In this document: positions 32,083 through 42,489 of the stretch, piece by piece | How the letters are laid out: each line of letters begins with the position of its first letter | Numbering within the stretch: the first letter of the stretch is position 1 | Assembly: GCA_003049465.1 (NCBI GenBank) | Contig: PYSS01000130.1 | Coordinates: 1-64,000, forward strand | Direction of reading: 5' to 3' | Length of the DNA: 64,000 bases | Source: Magnaporthiopsis rhizophila | Taxonomy: Eukaryota; Ascomycota; Sordariomycetes; Magnaporthales; Magnaporthaceae | Notes under the pieces: model-generated | The model's input: the letters and a program-made list of their open reading frames with translations, nothing else | Databases searched by the model: none | Told to the model about the DNA's origin: nothing | Translations under genes and position numbers: made by a program

Positions 32083-33875
32083 CACGAGCCGGCTATTCGG
32101 GAACGCGTTCTGGTATTAAAACAGATGGTGTGGGTCGAGGGTATCGACTTTTCACGGCTCTTGGAGCGGGCAGGCCCACCGTTATGTAGAGATGCCACTA
32201 TTGACAGGACAGCCCGCCGACCGTTTCCGTCTATGTCATCGCTCGTAACAGGGATGATCTCGCGTGCAAAGCGTGGCAAGGGTTACATCGACGGGGAATT
32301 CCAATTGTAAGCAAGAAAAGGAATTCTTATTAGCTGCCGAGCCTGCCCCGCGGAACCTTAACTTACAATCCGTTTTCCTCATTGTTCCCAGCGGGTCTTT
32401 CGCCGTGAGTTGGTGTGGGCTACAAGCCTGCACAAACATCAGACACTGTGCCCAACCCCCATGGACGGCGGGGATAACGCCGCCTAACGGACCTGACCTG
32501 TCTCCTGCCATCCACCGTCCGAGCCACCCCGCCGACGTGATACGGAAAGACCTGTGCATCGATCCCGCAGTCTCCGCTGCGCCATACACGCAGCCCTGTC
32601 CCATTCTAAGCACCCGTGCGGGACGGCGGACAGCTCCCGCCACTCGACAAGATAACACGGCGCTCAACTGGCCGCAGAGGAGTGATAGCCAGTCGTTAAT
32701 TCCGGTCCCGCTCTGTTTCCCCTGCGCGTTCAGCCCCCTTGAACCCGGGTTGGATCTTACGGGTCGCCCCCATCAATTACAAAGCGCTGCAAAGATGTTG
32801 GTCGGTCTTGTTAAGGTTGCGCCCCACAAATTCGCAGGACTGCCCGCGTCGCCCAAGTAAGTGCTGCTCCGCCTGGTAGGGTATCCACAATCCCACATTT
32901 GGTTGGCCGGTGGCTTTTTGACCCGCCTTCCCATTTTGGTTTTAAATGCTCCCCTAATTCTTCTGTTTCGACTCAGCCTCGACCAGCAATTTTGAGTTCC
33001 CTTCTTTTTGTCGCGCCACGTCCAACCAGAGCAGCAAATGAGTCGAGGCTAGAGTGTGCCCCCAGAAAATAACCGCGACCGTCCCGTGGGATCAATTGCG
33101 GAATCTGGAGCTCACGCTCACGCACGTGTCTCTGCACAGCCCCAACACCTCCTGCAACGCAGCAAGCCCACTCGGCCCTCGAGCCAAGACCTTTTTGTTG
33201 CTGCCTAAAAATCAGGAACAACCCATTGACACTTGTTTTTCGGCTCAGTAGCGACTGCCCCGGCCAACACGAGGCGAGCATGACGCGGCCTGCTCCCAGC
33301 TCGCAGCTCCCGACCTCCCTTCCAACCTTAGGGCATCCTCGCTCTGGGGCTAGTTTCGCGGCTTCAAGACCGTGAGACCGAAGGATCGGACTCAGCCACA
33401 CTTTGGTGCAGAGTGGTCTGTGGAAGCATGCCACGCAAACTTCCCTGGAAACGTGGTGTCGCCCCTCCGGCGCGACAGAAAACCGATGGCAGCCCTGCAG
33501 CCCCGCGTTTCTCTGCCACTCCCCGTGCCCGAGAGCCTGAAATTGGATCCTCCAGCGTCCAGGGCGAGAGAGGTGGGTTGAACTTCAGTTAGTCCAGAGC
33601 AAAATTGAGTGCTGTCCCACGTCTGGAAGTTACATTGTGGATGATGGACCGACTCAAGGCCGCCATATGTTTGCGTCCAAACTAACCCTTTTTGTGAGGC
33701 GTGCAAGCCCGTCGTTCGCCATCCACTTCCCCTCCACCAAGACCGCAGGCTGAGAGGTAGGTTCGCATGGCTGCGTCATTACAAAGCGGGAGTCCGATAT
33801 GACTACTAGGGCTACATCATCTCGGAGAATAAACAGGGTTCGGGGTTTCTGCGCAAACTGACCACTTATAGTTTC
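32083..33875. other. Divergent intergenic region, no gene seen
   Basis: 1.8 kb. A 198-codon frame at 32264-32860 (+) was examined and looks random. Just before 33876 there is a strong intron 3' end (CTGACCACTTATAG, ending about 33871), so an untranslated or short coding exon of the next gene may lie in this region. The matching donor could be the GTAGGT at about 33758, but no ATG-initiated exon was found. Confidence 0.45.
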
Positions 33876-34946
33876 ATGATCGACGGCTTAGACGCAGACG
33901 ACGGATATCGAATGGTCGAGGACGAGTTCTTTTCAGTAGCTGGCACCTTTACGGCGCATTTGCACAAGGCCGAATACCACAGGCTCAAGAACCTAGCCAA
34001 GAATAAGAACGCCGTGACGATCCGCGCGATATCCCGGCCAGTGGTGGGAAATAAGACGGAAGCTGTCGAGCGACGCCAGGCCGCTGCAGAACTTGCCGCA
34101 AGGCAGAAAGCAGGTATTAAGCGAGCACGAGGCGAGAATGCATCCGACGACGACGACGACGACGATGACACCGATGGGCTGGACAATCTATGGGCCGGTA
34201 CCGCGCTTCAGGGGCTGATGGCCCGCGTCAGGCCAAAAGCCGTACCCCTTTCTTCAGTCGTCAGAAACAGCACAGGAGCGCCCGCGGCACGACGGCGGGA
34301 CACTGGCTACAGCTCTCCCTCGATGGGCGGGGGCGCGCGTGGCATGCTAAGCGGGCCACTGGCAGCTCACAGCCACACTGGCAGGGCGGTTTCATATGCC
34401 GACGCAGGCGGTGCAGGGAAGTCTGTCGACGGGCTGCGCCGAGCTCATGATGAAAGTGATGAGGACGACCTCGACGCGCCGTCGTCATTCCTCCCCAACC
34501 AGCAGAACATGCTCAAATGCCATGCGCCCGTAACTGGGTCAGATCCTCGTCTCCTGGCACGCCCATTGGCCGTCACATCAGGGGCCTCTAGACAGACGAT
34601 GCGCAAGCCAGGCACAGCCCCGCGTCTCAGGGATGACATGGCCGGTACAACGGGAGGATCTCCGAGTCATCCCCCCCGCCGCGTGTCGGCCCACGAAGCC
34701 CCGCGGTTGTCGGCTGCTTCCCCCGAGAGGAGTGGTCCTGTACACGACGGCTCGGGCTCCGGCTCCGATGATGATGAGATCCTGCAGCGAATCCGGGAGC
34801 GGAGGAAAAACCGCATGGCCCAGGCAAGGCAGGATACACAGAAGGAAAAAGACGAAAACAAGAGCACCGAACGAGACAGGCCACCGTCACCAGTCAACCA
34901 GCAGGGCCAAGATGTCACATTGGACATCATTCCGTCGTTTTTGTAG
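33876..34946 (+). CDS. Conserved-looking protein of unknown function, 356 residues
   Basis: The N-terminal 75 residues are the ordered part: DADDGYRMVEDEFFSVAGTF, then HLHKAEYHRLKNLAKNKNAVTI and ISRPVVGNKTE, a helical module that looks evolutionarily constrained. The remainder is low-complexity and acidic or basic (an Asp8 run near residue 90, SDEDDLD, and a GSGSGSDDDE stretch followed by a basic coiled-coil RIRERRKNRMAQARQ), typical of a nuclear protein. I do not recognise the family and assign no function. A good branch site and acceptor lie 4 bases upstream of the ATG, so the true protein may start in an earlier exon, with this Met internal; the frame remains open through that acceptor (Phe before Met). 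Confidence 0.7.
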   Translation: MIDGLDADDGYRMVEDEFFSVAGTFTAHLHKAEYHRLKNLAKNKNAVTIRAISRPVVGNKTEAVERRQAAAELAARQKAGIKRARGENASDDDDDDDDTDGLDNLWAGTALQGLMARVRPKAVPLSSVVRNSTGAPAARRRDTGYSSPSMGGGARGMLSGPLAAHSHTGRAVSYADAGGAGKSVDGLRRAHDESDEDDLDAPSSFLPNQQNMLKCHAPVTGSDPRLLARPLAVTSGASRQTMRKPGTAPRLRDDMAGTTGGSPSHPPRRVSAHEAPRLSAASPERSGPVHDGSGSGSDDDEILQRIRERRKNRMAQARQDTQKEKDENKSTERDRPPSPVNQQGQDVTLDIIPSFL

Positions 34947-35304
34947 GGTACTTTCGTTAGAAAAAAAATAAATAAATACTAGAAACACGAGAAAACAGGG
35001 CCACTCGGACACGATACCTGGTTGGTCTTTGCCGCTCGCTCGTTTCCTCTTTTGGGTCCGTTGGTTGTCGGGCAATAGGCCACCAACCAGCAGTCAATAA
35101 ATTCGGCTGCCTGGAGTGTCGACAGATGGGTCTCCACAATTTAAGGCCTCCAGGGGACTGGGGACCGCTGTCATTGATGTACGCCACCCGTGCCGTGCTG
35201 AGTTTCATGCGGGCCTCCTGACTGGTGAGTTTCACAGTGGGTCGGCCTTTCCCACCTATAAGATTCCAACCATACACTACAAAAGATTTCTAGTTTGGTG
35301 CAAT

Positions 35305-35341
<37 letters not shown>

Positions 35342-36278
35342 CCGTTTGCTAGAGGTTTTCGGGATGATTTTTAAGGCCTTGATAGATTTTGAAACGGTAA
35401 AATCTACGGTGAATCTCACAAGTGCTACTATGCTGGACACGCAGGTCCGGGCTGGTTCGTCACTGCGGATTTGATGGGCAAGGGTTCCTGCCGCTGACTT
35501 CGGCGGTACTTCCAGCTAGGTTAAAAATCGTGGTATTCTTATAGGCCAATGCAAATCGCACAGCCTTCATAAGATCGTCCCCGTCGTGCAGATAAAGCTG
35601 TTTCGCTATTGGTGATGCCTTTTTGTTTTCTCTCTGGTAATATCGTGTGAAAGAGACGAAGGCGTGCGTATTGCTGGGAGTTACCTGGAAGTACCTGGTG
35701 GCGGGAAGATCAAACGGCATTATCTTTGACTTTTGCGGGCAAATAAAGTATTTTGTTAAATCCCTGTTTCCATTTATGCGTGCTTTTTTACTGCCATTAC
35801 GTAGTTTAATCAATACGTTTCAACACTTTGCCACGGCCAGGTTGCGTGCACGTCGCTGCACAGCCCTGCGGGTGCTGTGGGCGCGTGGGAGATGAGAAAG
35901 GCAAGAAGCTCAGGGGCTGGGGTCTTGGATTTGGCTAACCAGCGAGTTGGTTGCCCTGTCTCTGGCTGAGACATCGATGGTGACCGGCTTCTCCATGCCG
36001 CCAAGGAAAGCCGCACAGCCGCTTGGCACGGTGCCATCCAGTGAGGGGCGACGAGAATCGGCCCCACCTCCGCACCACCCACATCCAGGCGGCTGGCAAT
36101 GATAGACGGCTCCGAAGCCGGAGCCGGCCGGCCTCGGAGACACCAGCTGCGGGGAATCTTGACGCCGTGCGCAGGGAAGTCTCGTGCCGCCGAATACCGA
36201 AAAAGGAAAAAAAAAAAAAGCTCAACGCATAATCGAACAGCGTGTTGAAAGACGTCGACGCCACTCATACCCGCGGCA
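34947..36278. other. Intergenic, no gene seen
   Basis: 1.3 kb. It includes a T run at about 35312-35337 and an A run at about 36208-36219. A 117-codon frame at 35460-35813 (-) has no recognisable character. The CAO promoter lies in the last few hundred bases; no TATA box is evident. Confidence 0.45.
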
Positions 36279-38473
36279 ATGGCCCCGGCACATCCCTTCG
36301 ACCCTTTGACCCGTCTGGAAATCAGCAACGTAGGTCACTTGACGATCCTCCTCCAAGCGATTGCGGTTCTAATGATGAACTGACGATGCATGAATGGATA
36401 GGCGGTGGGGGTCGTCCGTCGAGCCTTCCCCAATGCAGACCTCTCCTTCCGCGTGGTTGTGCTCCACGAGCTACCAAAACATGCCATGATCGAATTCCTG
36501 GAGCGAGAGCACGCTGGGCTGCCGCTAGCTGAACGGCCTCCGCGCCTTGCTAGGGTCCAGCTCTTCGTCGACGGGACCCTGAACGAGGTCGAAGTGGACC
36601 TTGGACTGGGGAGTGTCATATCCAAAGAGGTGCTTCACGGCCGTCATTCCTACATAGACACTGTTTTCATGCAGAATGTCGCCGCCGCGTGCTTGGGTGA
36701 CCCCAAGGTGCAGGAGGAGGTTCAGAGCCTGGATCTTCCGCCAGGCGCTACCGTGGTGGTTGAGCCCTGGGCGTACGCGACAGACGGCCTCAACGACATG
36801 AAGGAGAGGCAAACGATGGTGGGCCCTCACTCTCCCGCAAGTGTCCAGTCTCCCGCTAACTTTGCTCCCAGGCTTGGTTTTACATGCGTTTGTCCGACAG
36901 TCCCGACGCCAACTACTACGCCTACCCTCTGGATATCTGCGCAGAGGTAACAAGCGATCTGAGGGTTCGTGAGATCTACCGACTCCCTTCGGGCGAGCAC
37001 GACCACATCCACACGGAAAAGAAAAGATTCGACCGCCGGCGCATCCACTTCGATAGCGAGTACCACCCGGACCTCGTCCGGGACAGGAGAACCACCACCA
37101 AGCCCTACCATATCAGTCAGCCCGAAGGCCCATCCTTCACAGTGGATGGCCACCACATCAGCTGGGAGAAGTGGACGATGCGGGTGGGCTTCAACTACCG
37201 AGAAGGCATGACGCTCCACGACATACGCTACGAAGGCCGTAGCCTTTTCTACCGGCTTTCGCTGGCCGAGATGTTCGTCCCGTACTCAGATCCACGCCGT
37301 CCGTACCCACGCAAGGGCGCCTTCGACCTGGGCAACGATGGCGCTGGACTCAACGCCAACAACTTGGCTCTCGGCTGCGACTGCCTTGGGCATATAAAGT
37401 ATCTCGACGGCTGGCTCGTGACTGCCGGGGGAGAGCCGCTGAGGATGCCGAATGTGGTGTGCTGCCACGAGGTGGACGACGGCATCCTCTGGAAGCACAC
37501 AAACTTTCGCACGGGCAACGCCGTCGTGACGCGGTCGCGCGTGCTGGTGCTTCAGACAATCATCACGGTCAGCAACTACGAGTACGTTTTTCTCTTCTAC
37601 TTCCAGCAGGACGCGTCGCTCTTTTACGAGGTGCGCGCTACTGGCATCATGTCCACGGTACCCGTCGACGTCGACGAGCCCGCGCCGCCGTCGTTCGCCA
37701 CGATAGTGGCCCCCGGAGTTCTCGCCCCGTTCCACCAGCACCTCTTCTGTCTGCGCATCGACCCTGCGGTCGACGGGCACCTCAACTCGCTTGTCGTCGA
37801 GGAGACGCACCCGATGCCCTTTGACAGCTCGGCGGCCGCCGCGCCGGGCAATAACAACAACCAGTTCGGGGTCGGGTTCTCGACCAGATCCGAATACGTC
37901 GAGGACGAGTGCGGTCTGGATTTGGACTTTGGGACCAACAGGGTGTTCAAAATCGTCAATGAGGCAAAAAGGAACGCGGTCACGGGCACGGTGGTCGGGC
38001 TCAAGCTGCTGCCGTGCTACAGCCAGATGTTGCTGGCGCACCCGGACTCGTGGCACGCGCGGCGGTCCGAATACGCATCGCACGCCGTGTGGGTGACGCG
38101 CCACGCCGATGACGAGCTCTTTCCGGCCGGCAAGTTCACGATGCAGTCTCTCGGCGGCGAGGGCATATCGTCGTGGATCAAGAAGCGGAGGGAGGCTAGA
38201 GACGAGACTGGCGCAACCGCCGCGGGACCGATCGGCTCGGCGTCGACTTCGGTTCGCAACGCCGACATAGTGGTGTGGCATGCGTTTGGGTCGACCCATA
38301 ACCCGCGAGCTGAGGACTGGCCAGTGATGCCTTGCGAGAAGATGGTTGTTGGGCTCAAGCCTGTCAATTTCTTCACGCGGAATCCGGCTTTGGACGTCCC
38401 GATATCGACGCAGGAGCGGAACTGCAGTGTCCTTGTCCAGGATGAAGCTGCCGCTACTCATGGTGTGATATGA
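36279..38473 (+). CDS. Copper-containing primary amine oxidase, three exons
   Basis: Exons are 36279-36329, 36402-36818 and 36872-38473, with introns of 72 and 53 bp (GTAGGT and GTGGGC donors, CTGAC and CTAAC branches), giving 689 residues, the usual length. It oxidatively deaminates primary amines to aldehydes with release of ammonia and hydrogen peroxide. The topaquinone precursor is Tyr392 in VSNYEYVF. Copper ligands are His444 and His446 (FHQHLF) and His632 (STHNPRAEDWPVMP). The catalytic base is Asp308 in GAFDLGNDGAG. In the enzymes I know, the residues after this base are usually E-Y-G; here they are N-D-G, so the tyrosine near the active-site entrance is replaced. The LALGCDCLGHIKYLDG block is conserved. 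The C-terminus ends in HGVI, so there is no type-1 peroxisomal signal. It converges on the TauD-like dioxygenase gene, 172 bp away. Confidence 0.92.
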
Positions 38474-38645
38474 AAGTCCTTTTTCCGTATTGGCTTCACT
38501 TCTCCGCTACACCTTTCCGAAGAGATGGCGCTTTTTGAGATGATAAATCATGCAACATGATTCTTTCACAGAGCAGACGGAGCCGTAAAACTTTCATTGC
38601 TTGTATTGGGTCTTGCTATTTACTCCCAATGCAAGACATCCCCTC

Positions 38646-39949
38646 TCAAGCCTCATACGGCGTCTCGTACGGCCGCTCGGCTTGCGGTGTGAGGCGGGCA
38701 AGGTGCCTCCTCTGGCTGTTCTTCCAGTCGACGAGGGCCGAGTGCTGGGTCACGCGGTTGTCCCAGACCACCACCGTGCCCGGTTCCCACCTCACGCGGA
38801 CGTGGAAGTCGGCGCCCCACGCGATGTGCTCGTACAGAAACTTTAGGATCGCGTCCGACTCCTCCTTCTTGAGGCCATCAATGTCGCGCGTGACTGTTTT
38901 TGAGGTCAGCAAACGAGCACATTCCCCGCAAGAGCGTCCGCGGCAAGGACTTACACTGAGGATTGACATAAAGCGCCTTCTCGCCCGTGACAGGGTGCGT
39001 CCTGACGATGGGGTGCGAGTTCACGACGGGCTCCCTGCGCTTGATGCCGCCCCTGGCGGCGGCGGCGGCGACCTGCTCCACGCCCGAGTGCGTGGCCGTC
39101 AGCCCGTGCAGGCGCTCACGGAACAGCGGGCTCAGGCGGCGGTAGGCCTCGGCGCAGTCGGCGAAGAGCGTGTCGCCGCCGACGTCGGGCTGCTCGAGCA
39201 CGTAGAGGAACGTGGTCCCCGGCGGCTGCGCCTCGTACGACACGTCCGAGTGCCAGGCCGCGCTGCTGGTGCGCTGCACGAAGAAGCGTGCCGCGCCCTC
39301 GTCGCCCGCCTCGCGGTGCACCAGGTGCACCTCCGGGTGGCCCTCGGGGCTGCCCGACGTCGGGTGCACGTGGTGGCGCCCAAAGTAGGCGGCCAGCTCC
39401 AGCGCGGCCGGGATGGGCCAGGTCCTGGTCCCGGAAGGCCACCACCTTGCGCTCCGCCACGTACCGCGCCAGCTGGTCCCGCCCCGCGCTCGAGAGCCCG
39501 CTCAGCTGCACGCCGCGCACCTCGGTGCCGATGGTTGGCCTCAGGTGCGTCGCAGTCGCCTTGCCGGGAGGCAGTAGCTCGGTGAAGGAAGGGTCGGCGT
39601 CCTTGCCGTGCTCCACGTGCGTGAAGGGCTCGAGTGGAGGGTACTTTTGCTCCTGGTTCCAGGTCGGGAGATAATGGGGGTACTGCGAGTCGATGGCCGC
39701 CTGGTCAGGGCTTTGATACAAAAAAAGGCTGGTTCCAGCACGCCCAGACGAGCGGTTCAGCAGCAGCCCAGTGTTTTGTGTCCATACCTTTGCTGCCTCG
39801 AACCCTTTTGTGCCCAAGCCCTTCAGCTCCGCGTCCTTGTTATAGCCGCTCCTCGCCGATACCTCCTTGTACTGCCCAACGGATGCGACGTAATTACTCG
39901 GCTGCGCCGGCGCCTGTATCGTCACGGTTTCAACAGCGGATGGAGCCAT
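38646..39949 (-). pseudogene. TauD/TfdA (JLP1-like) 2-oxoglutarate dioxygenase, frameshifted
   Basis: Exons in coding order are 39788-39949, 38955-39700 and 38646-38893, with introns of 87 and 61 bp (GTATGG and GTAAGT donors). Family members use Fe(II) and 2-oxoglutarate to cleave sulfonates such as taurine, or related substrates, releasing sulfite. The facial triad is visible: His and Asp in AWHSDVSY, the distal His in TQHSALVDW, and Arg in the RRHLARLTPQ region. Between RDQDLAH and the PAALELAAYFGRHH block (about 39409-39416) the reading frame changes: the summed exons are one base over a multiple of three. Everything before and after is intact and well conserved, so this is either a very recent inactivating indel or a sequencing error in GC-rich DNA. 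Without the shift the protein would be about 385 residues. The 87-bp intron has no stop and a length divisible by three, so retention would add 29 residues. Confidence 0.8.
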
Positions 39950-41087
39950 GGTGCGCGAGTTTCAACCATGAAGGAACTGTCAAAGGATGATTCTGATATC
40001 AATGAACCAGCTCGCTTTTGTCTACTTCTTCCTTATTGCCCTCGCCCAGTGAAGAAGGCCACGCCTCTATATAACACATATCCACTTCCCAGACGTATCG
40101 CATGGCGCGCCCGACCCCGCACACGCATCCCTTTTTGGGACGGTGATATCGGTGATCACGCAAAGTTGTTCTCGGATCACAAATCCACACGCTGCGCTAC
40201 CAGCCCGCCCATCGATATGGATCTTGTCCAGCGTCAGAGCATTCGCCGCGCAGTTCGGCGCATCGAAATTGAGGAGAACAGCAGCAGAGTCTCCTCGCGA
40301 GCCTGGCGAGTGGGGGTCACGGAGATGCCATTGAAGATGTCATTGCGATGACGCAATCGGCCTGTTTGATAGCACGCCACTATTACACCACATCCGGACC
40401 ACACAATGGCTTCTTGAGACCCAGCTCGTTGCGAACGTAATCACGACCCCCGCTCAGAGTCGTCTCGAGGTCGGATGGCTCATGGCTTATCGTGGTAAAT
40501 GTGCAGGGAACGATAAGGTGCGGCTCAATCGACGCTGCATTAAAGGCGCCGGGATAACGCAAACCCTCAGTAAGTGCATAGCGTATTAAGCATATTTTCT
40601 GCTTGGCGGAAGATGGGGCTTGGGGGCAAGGTGGCCAAGTGTTCGGAAACGTTTCTTTGGGTGAAGAGGGATATGCATGGTAATTAATTAGAGGGCACGG
40701 AGTGCATTTAAAAGATCCATCTTCTCATCTCAGGTCGTGTTGATGTGCGTTCTTCGTTTGTTTTTTGATTTTCTGTTGAAGCTCTTGCTAAAAGTCTGAG
40801 AGCTACGCGAAGAAAAGAAAGTTGTTTAAACGATCTTTTTCACCCCGCTCTTAGTGTTGATATTGTTCACAAAATAGTGAGGCAAGAAATCTAGAAGCTG
40901 TTACACCCAAACATGTCCTATTTCAGCGAGAGAGCGGGTCATATGTAATCTCCTGGATTTACATAATTGGTGCGTTGTAATGGCTGGGTAGAATAGGGAG
41001 GAATTCCTCTGATACTCTCCTAGGTCGCTTTAGAGCGTTTGACTTTCATTTAGGGGAGGCGAGAAAATGGGAAGACAAAAACGAATA
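39950..41087. other. Intergenic, left flank of the transposon nest
   Basis: 1.1 kb. A TATA-like TTATATAG (- strand, about 40068-40076) may serve the dioxygenase gene. Base composition drifts toward AT near the transposon boundary. No gene is supported. Confidence 0.45.
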
Positions 41088-41118
41088 AATCAGTGCACCC
41101 CCTGTCGGCCACCCCCCC
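41088..41118 (+). repeat. Left terminal inverted repeat of the Fot1/Pogo element
   Basis: 31 bases matching the reverse complement of 56868-56898 with one transition. It is preceded by the TA target duplication and cut off on the right by the N run at its seven-C tract. Confidence 0.88.
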
Positions 41119-41198
41119 NNNNNNNNNNNNNNNNNNNNNNNNNNNNNNNNNNNNNNNNNNNNNNNNNNNNNNNNNNNNNNNNNNNNNNNNNNNNNNNN
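41119..41198. other. Assembly gap (80 N)
   Basis: Unsequenced bases inside the left terminal repeat region. By comparison with the right repeat, where GAC separates the C tract from GGCCACCT, the real gap could be as short as 3 bases. Confidence 0.95.
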
Positions 41199-42020
41199 GG
41201 CCACCTCAAACGGGCCCACTGCCTCAGATGTGGCCACGTTTTTAACTTGTTACAAATCTTGCAATTTTGATCCGTTTTTTATACTTTTTATTGCAATTTA
41301 ATACTTATATACCAGAGAAACAGTACACCGAAAAAAATATTGAACGGGCTGTTGAGGCCGTGCAGGCCAAGGTTTTTATTTCGAGGGCTGCCCGATTTTA
41401 AAAAATGGTGGGCATGTTTGCAGGTTTCGGGGATAGCCGAAATAAAGCCGGAAAATATGTACAATATTGATAAAAGGGGCTTATAAAAGGGTAAAACGGG
41501 TAACGGGTTTATTTTAGGCTTTGCAAAAGCCCGGCTTTTGTAAAAAAAAAAGCCCGGAACCCGTATTTGAACCTTTTTTTATCAAATGCATTTCGGTTAC
41601 AGGGGTTGCCCTTTTTTCGCTTATTATATTTAAGGGGAAAAATATACAAAAATAATATTTATTTTTTATATTTGCCTATTTATACCTTTTACGTTTTGCA
41701 ATTTTTGGATTTATTTATTTTTAGCCTTTTTAAATATGCTTATTGCCAAAAATTAGGGTTTTAAGTTTTATTTACCTATTTTATAATAATAAAAAAGCGT
41801 TAATTTTTAACGGCTTATATTTATATATGCACCAAAGCGTTTATCCTTTATATAATTGCGTTAGGGTGGCGGGTAATAAATTTTTGGCCATATAATTTGT
41901 TTAAACTGCTTATAAACCCATTTTTGCTTGAAAATTCCAACCGAAACAGCCAGCGATCCGCAATTTAACAATTTGCTAAAAATAATAAGGCCAAAAAACG
42001 TTTAAAGGTTTTTTTCCGGC

Positions 42021-42489
42021 TGTTACGACCACAGCAGGCAGGAGACAGAAGGGCTGGGGCTAACCCCCCCAGCGGGACGCCTTTATCCCGCAGTTATAAA
42101 GGCCAAAAGCCGAATAACTAAAGCCAAGCTGGCACAGGAAGTCACGTAACTAAGCACTTACCTAAACACGGGTAATATATCTGCTATAAACATAACAAAC
42201 ATAGCACAATAATATATTTGCTATAAATATAACAAATATAGCACAAATATAATAAAAAAATCTAGGGATATATAAAAAAGGATTTCTTACTGTGTTGGAT
42301 AAACCTTAACTGAAGCTTCGGCATTAATTAACCTAAATTAGCTCCAAAACACCCCCTTAGGCAAACAATAACAGATAATTATTTTATTGAAACCCCCAAA
42401 CCTTATATAAAGCAACCTTATAACCCAGTACTGCTTAATACCGCCCCTAACTGCCCTACCCTAAAAGCAAAAAACTTATAATTATAACA
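42021..42489 (+). repeat. Left LTR of element B
   Basis: 469 bases, about 10 bases longer than the other three LTRs, with the same start and end. This copy keeps more G and C than its partners in the first 60 bases. Confidence 0.88.

Noticed and set aside
32264..32860. 198-codon open frame on the + strand
   Set aside because: Composition and lack of any motif look random. It lies in a promoter region between divergent genes.
41046..41270. Open frames running through the N gap
   Set aside because: They consist mostly of unknown residues and terminal-repeat sequence.
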